NCBI RefSeq assembly: GCF_017744955.1
Contig: NZ_JAGIAG010000018.1
Location: 124,001 to 188,000 of the forward strand
Direction of reading: 5' to 3'
From: Dokdonella sp.
GTDB lineage: Bacteria > Pseudomonadota > Gammaproteobacteria > Xanthomonadales > Rhodanobacteraceae
Length of the DNA stretch: 64,000 nt
Below are positions 62,934 to 64,000 of this stretch, piece after piece (positions within the stretch are counted from its first letter, which is position 1; each line of letters begins with the position of its first letter). Both the position numbers and the translations under genes were made by a program. The notes under the pieces are model-generated. The model saw only the letters and a program-made list of their open reading frames with translations, made no database searches and was not told where the DNA came from.

Positions 62934-64000
62934 ATGCCGCTTTCGTCCGCCGCCCTCGCCGACCTGCAACGCGTCTTCGCCGACGACGCGCTGCGCACCG
63001 AGGCAAGCGAGCGCCTCGTCTACGGCTACGACAACTCGCGCCGGCAGGCGATGCCCGACGCGGTCGTGTTTCCGGCGACGCACGCGGAAGTCGCCGCGCT
63101 GGTGCAGGCATGCCGCGCGCATCGCATCCCGCTGGTCGCGCGCGGCCGCGGCACCAATACCACCGGCGCCAGCGTGCCGGTCGAAGGCGGCGTGGTGGCC
63201 AGCTTCGAGCGCATGAACCGCGTGTTGCGCATCGACCCGGACGATCGCCTCGCGGTGGTCGAGCCCGGCGTGCTCAACGGCGACCTGCAGGCCGCGCTCG
63301 CGCCGCACCGTCTGTTCTGGCCGCCGGACCCGACCTCCGCGCCCTACTGCACGGTCGCCGGCAACATCGCCTGCAACGCCGGCGGCCCGCGCGCCGTGAA
63401 GTACGGCGCGACGCGCGACAACGTGCTCGCCCTGCGCGCCGTCGCCGGTACCGGCGCCGACTTCCGCTGCGGCACGCCGACGACGAAGGGCGCCACCGGC
63501 TACGACCTGACGCGCCTACTGATCGGCTCGGAAGGCACGCTGGCGATCGTGACCGAGGCCACGCTGAAACTGGTTCCGCTGCCGTCGGCGAAGCGCACCT
63601 TGCGCGCGACCTACGTCGACGTCGCCGCCGCGGCACGCGCGGTCGCGCGCATCATGGCGCAGCCGGTCGCGCCGTGCGCGCTCGAATTCCTCGACGACCA
63701 GTGCCTGGCGCTGGCGCGCGCGCACGGCGGCGAGGCGATCCCGCTCGCCGGCGCGATGCTGGTGATCGAGGTCGACGGCGAGCCCGACACGCTGGCACCG
63801 GCGGTCGACGCGGTCGCGCGCGCGGCGCGCGGCGAGGGTCTCGCCGAACTCGCGATCGCCGCGAACGACGGTGAAGTCGCCGCACTGTGGGCCGCGCGCA
63901 AGGCGCTGTCGCCGGCGCTGCGCACGCTGTCGCCGAACAAGATCAACGAGGACGTGGTCGTGCCGGTCAGCCGCGTGCCGGAACTGGTCGCCGCCACGCG
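62934..64000 (+). CDS. GlcD-type FAD-linked oxidase (partial, N-terminal 355 codons)
   Basis: This FAD-binding flavoprotein starts MPLSSAALADLQRVFADDAL and is cut by the right edge. The PCMH-type FAD-binding domain is visible: VVFPATHAEVAALVQACRAH, the flavin-binding GRGTNTTGASVPVEGGVV, WPPDPTSAPYCTVAGNIACN and TTKGATGYDLTRLLIGSEGT. This is the family of D-lactate dehydrogenase and glycolate oxidase subunit GlcD. Substrate unknown; C-terminal features are missing. Confidence 0.9.
   Translation, partial: MPLSSAALADLQRVFADDALRTEASERLVYGYDNSRRQAMPDAVVFPATHAEVAALVQACRAHRIPLVARGRGTNTTGASVPVEGGVVASFERMNRVLRIDPDDRLAVVEPGVLNGDLQAALAPHRLFWPPDPTSAPYCTVAGNIACNAGGPRAVKYGATRDNVLALRAVAGTGADFRCGTPTTKGATGYDLTRLLIGSEGTLAIVTEATLKLVPLPSAKRTLRATYVDVAAAARAVARIMAQPVAPCALEFLDDQCLALARAHGGEAIPLAGAMLVIEVDGEPDTLAPAVDAVARAARGEGLAELAIAANDGEVAALWAARKALSPALRTLSPNKINEDVVVPVSRVPELVAAT

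Overview
This window is a 64-kb stretch of chromosome from a G+C-rich gammaproteobacterium. Gene content and order (tol-pal beside ruvABC, pilSRABCD followed by coaE, a dcw cluster without murD, FmdB near aspS, lpxC-dciA-M23-secA) fit the order Lysobacterales (Xanthomonadales). I would guess a Rhodanobacteraceae- or Lysobacteraceae-like genome, but no rRNA or marker comparison was possible. Almost everything is vertically inherited core machinery. I see no prophage, CRISPR array, transposase, toxin-antitoxin pair or tRNA.

Layout: (1) 1-11234, all leftward: fmdB-like, a DUF3011-like exported protein, aspS, a lipase-like hydrolase, ruvC, ruvA, kup, ruvB, ybgC, tolQ, tolR, tolA, tolB (cut by the window edge). 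(2) 11497-21878: a secreted repeat protein, clpB, a DUF937-OmpA membrane protein, pgeF-rluD, bamD and nadE. (3) 22030-24155: sucD and sucC. (4) 24351-33299, rightward: the type IV pilus block pilS-pilR-pilA-pilB-pilC-pilD, then coaE. pilA has a textbook sigma-54 promoter that PilR would activate. (5) 33369-40676: a methyltransferase/glycosyltransferase pair, a Nudix-ThiE-like fusion, secA, an M23 peptidase and dciA. (6) 40917-57746, leftward: lpxC and a compact dcw cluster (mraZ, rsmH, ftsL, ftsI, murE, murF, mraY, ftsW, murG, murC, ddlB, ftsQ, ftsA, ftsZ). Most junctions overlap by 1-11 bases, so translation is probably coupled. (7) 58261-64000: rnpB, a small membrane protein, rsmI, then rightward lpoA-like, yraN, a BON-domain lipoprotein and a GlcD-type flavoprotein cut by the right edge.

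The themes are envelope building and cell division (dcw, lpxC, bamD, tol, lpoA-like, BON lipoprotein, secA), Holliday-junction processing and pilus assembly. The most distinctive non-genic features are: a family of 7-base-period repeats at gene boundaries that has run into the ends or interior of ruvB, ybgC, ruvC, ddlB, ftsQ, murE and the Nudix gene; four GTGG boxes spaced exactly 10 bp between the mraZ promoter and its start codon; a 38-bp near-perfect palindrome upstream of lpxC; and a pilA-pilB-pilC segment with much lower G+C than its surroundings.
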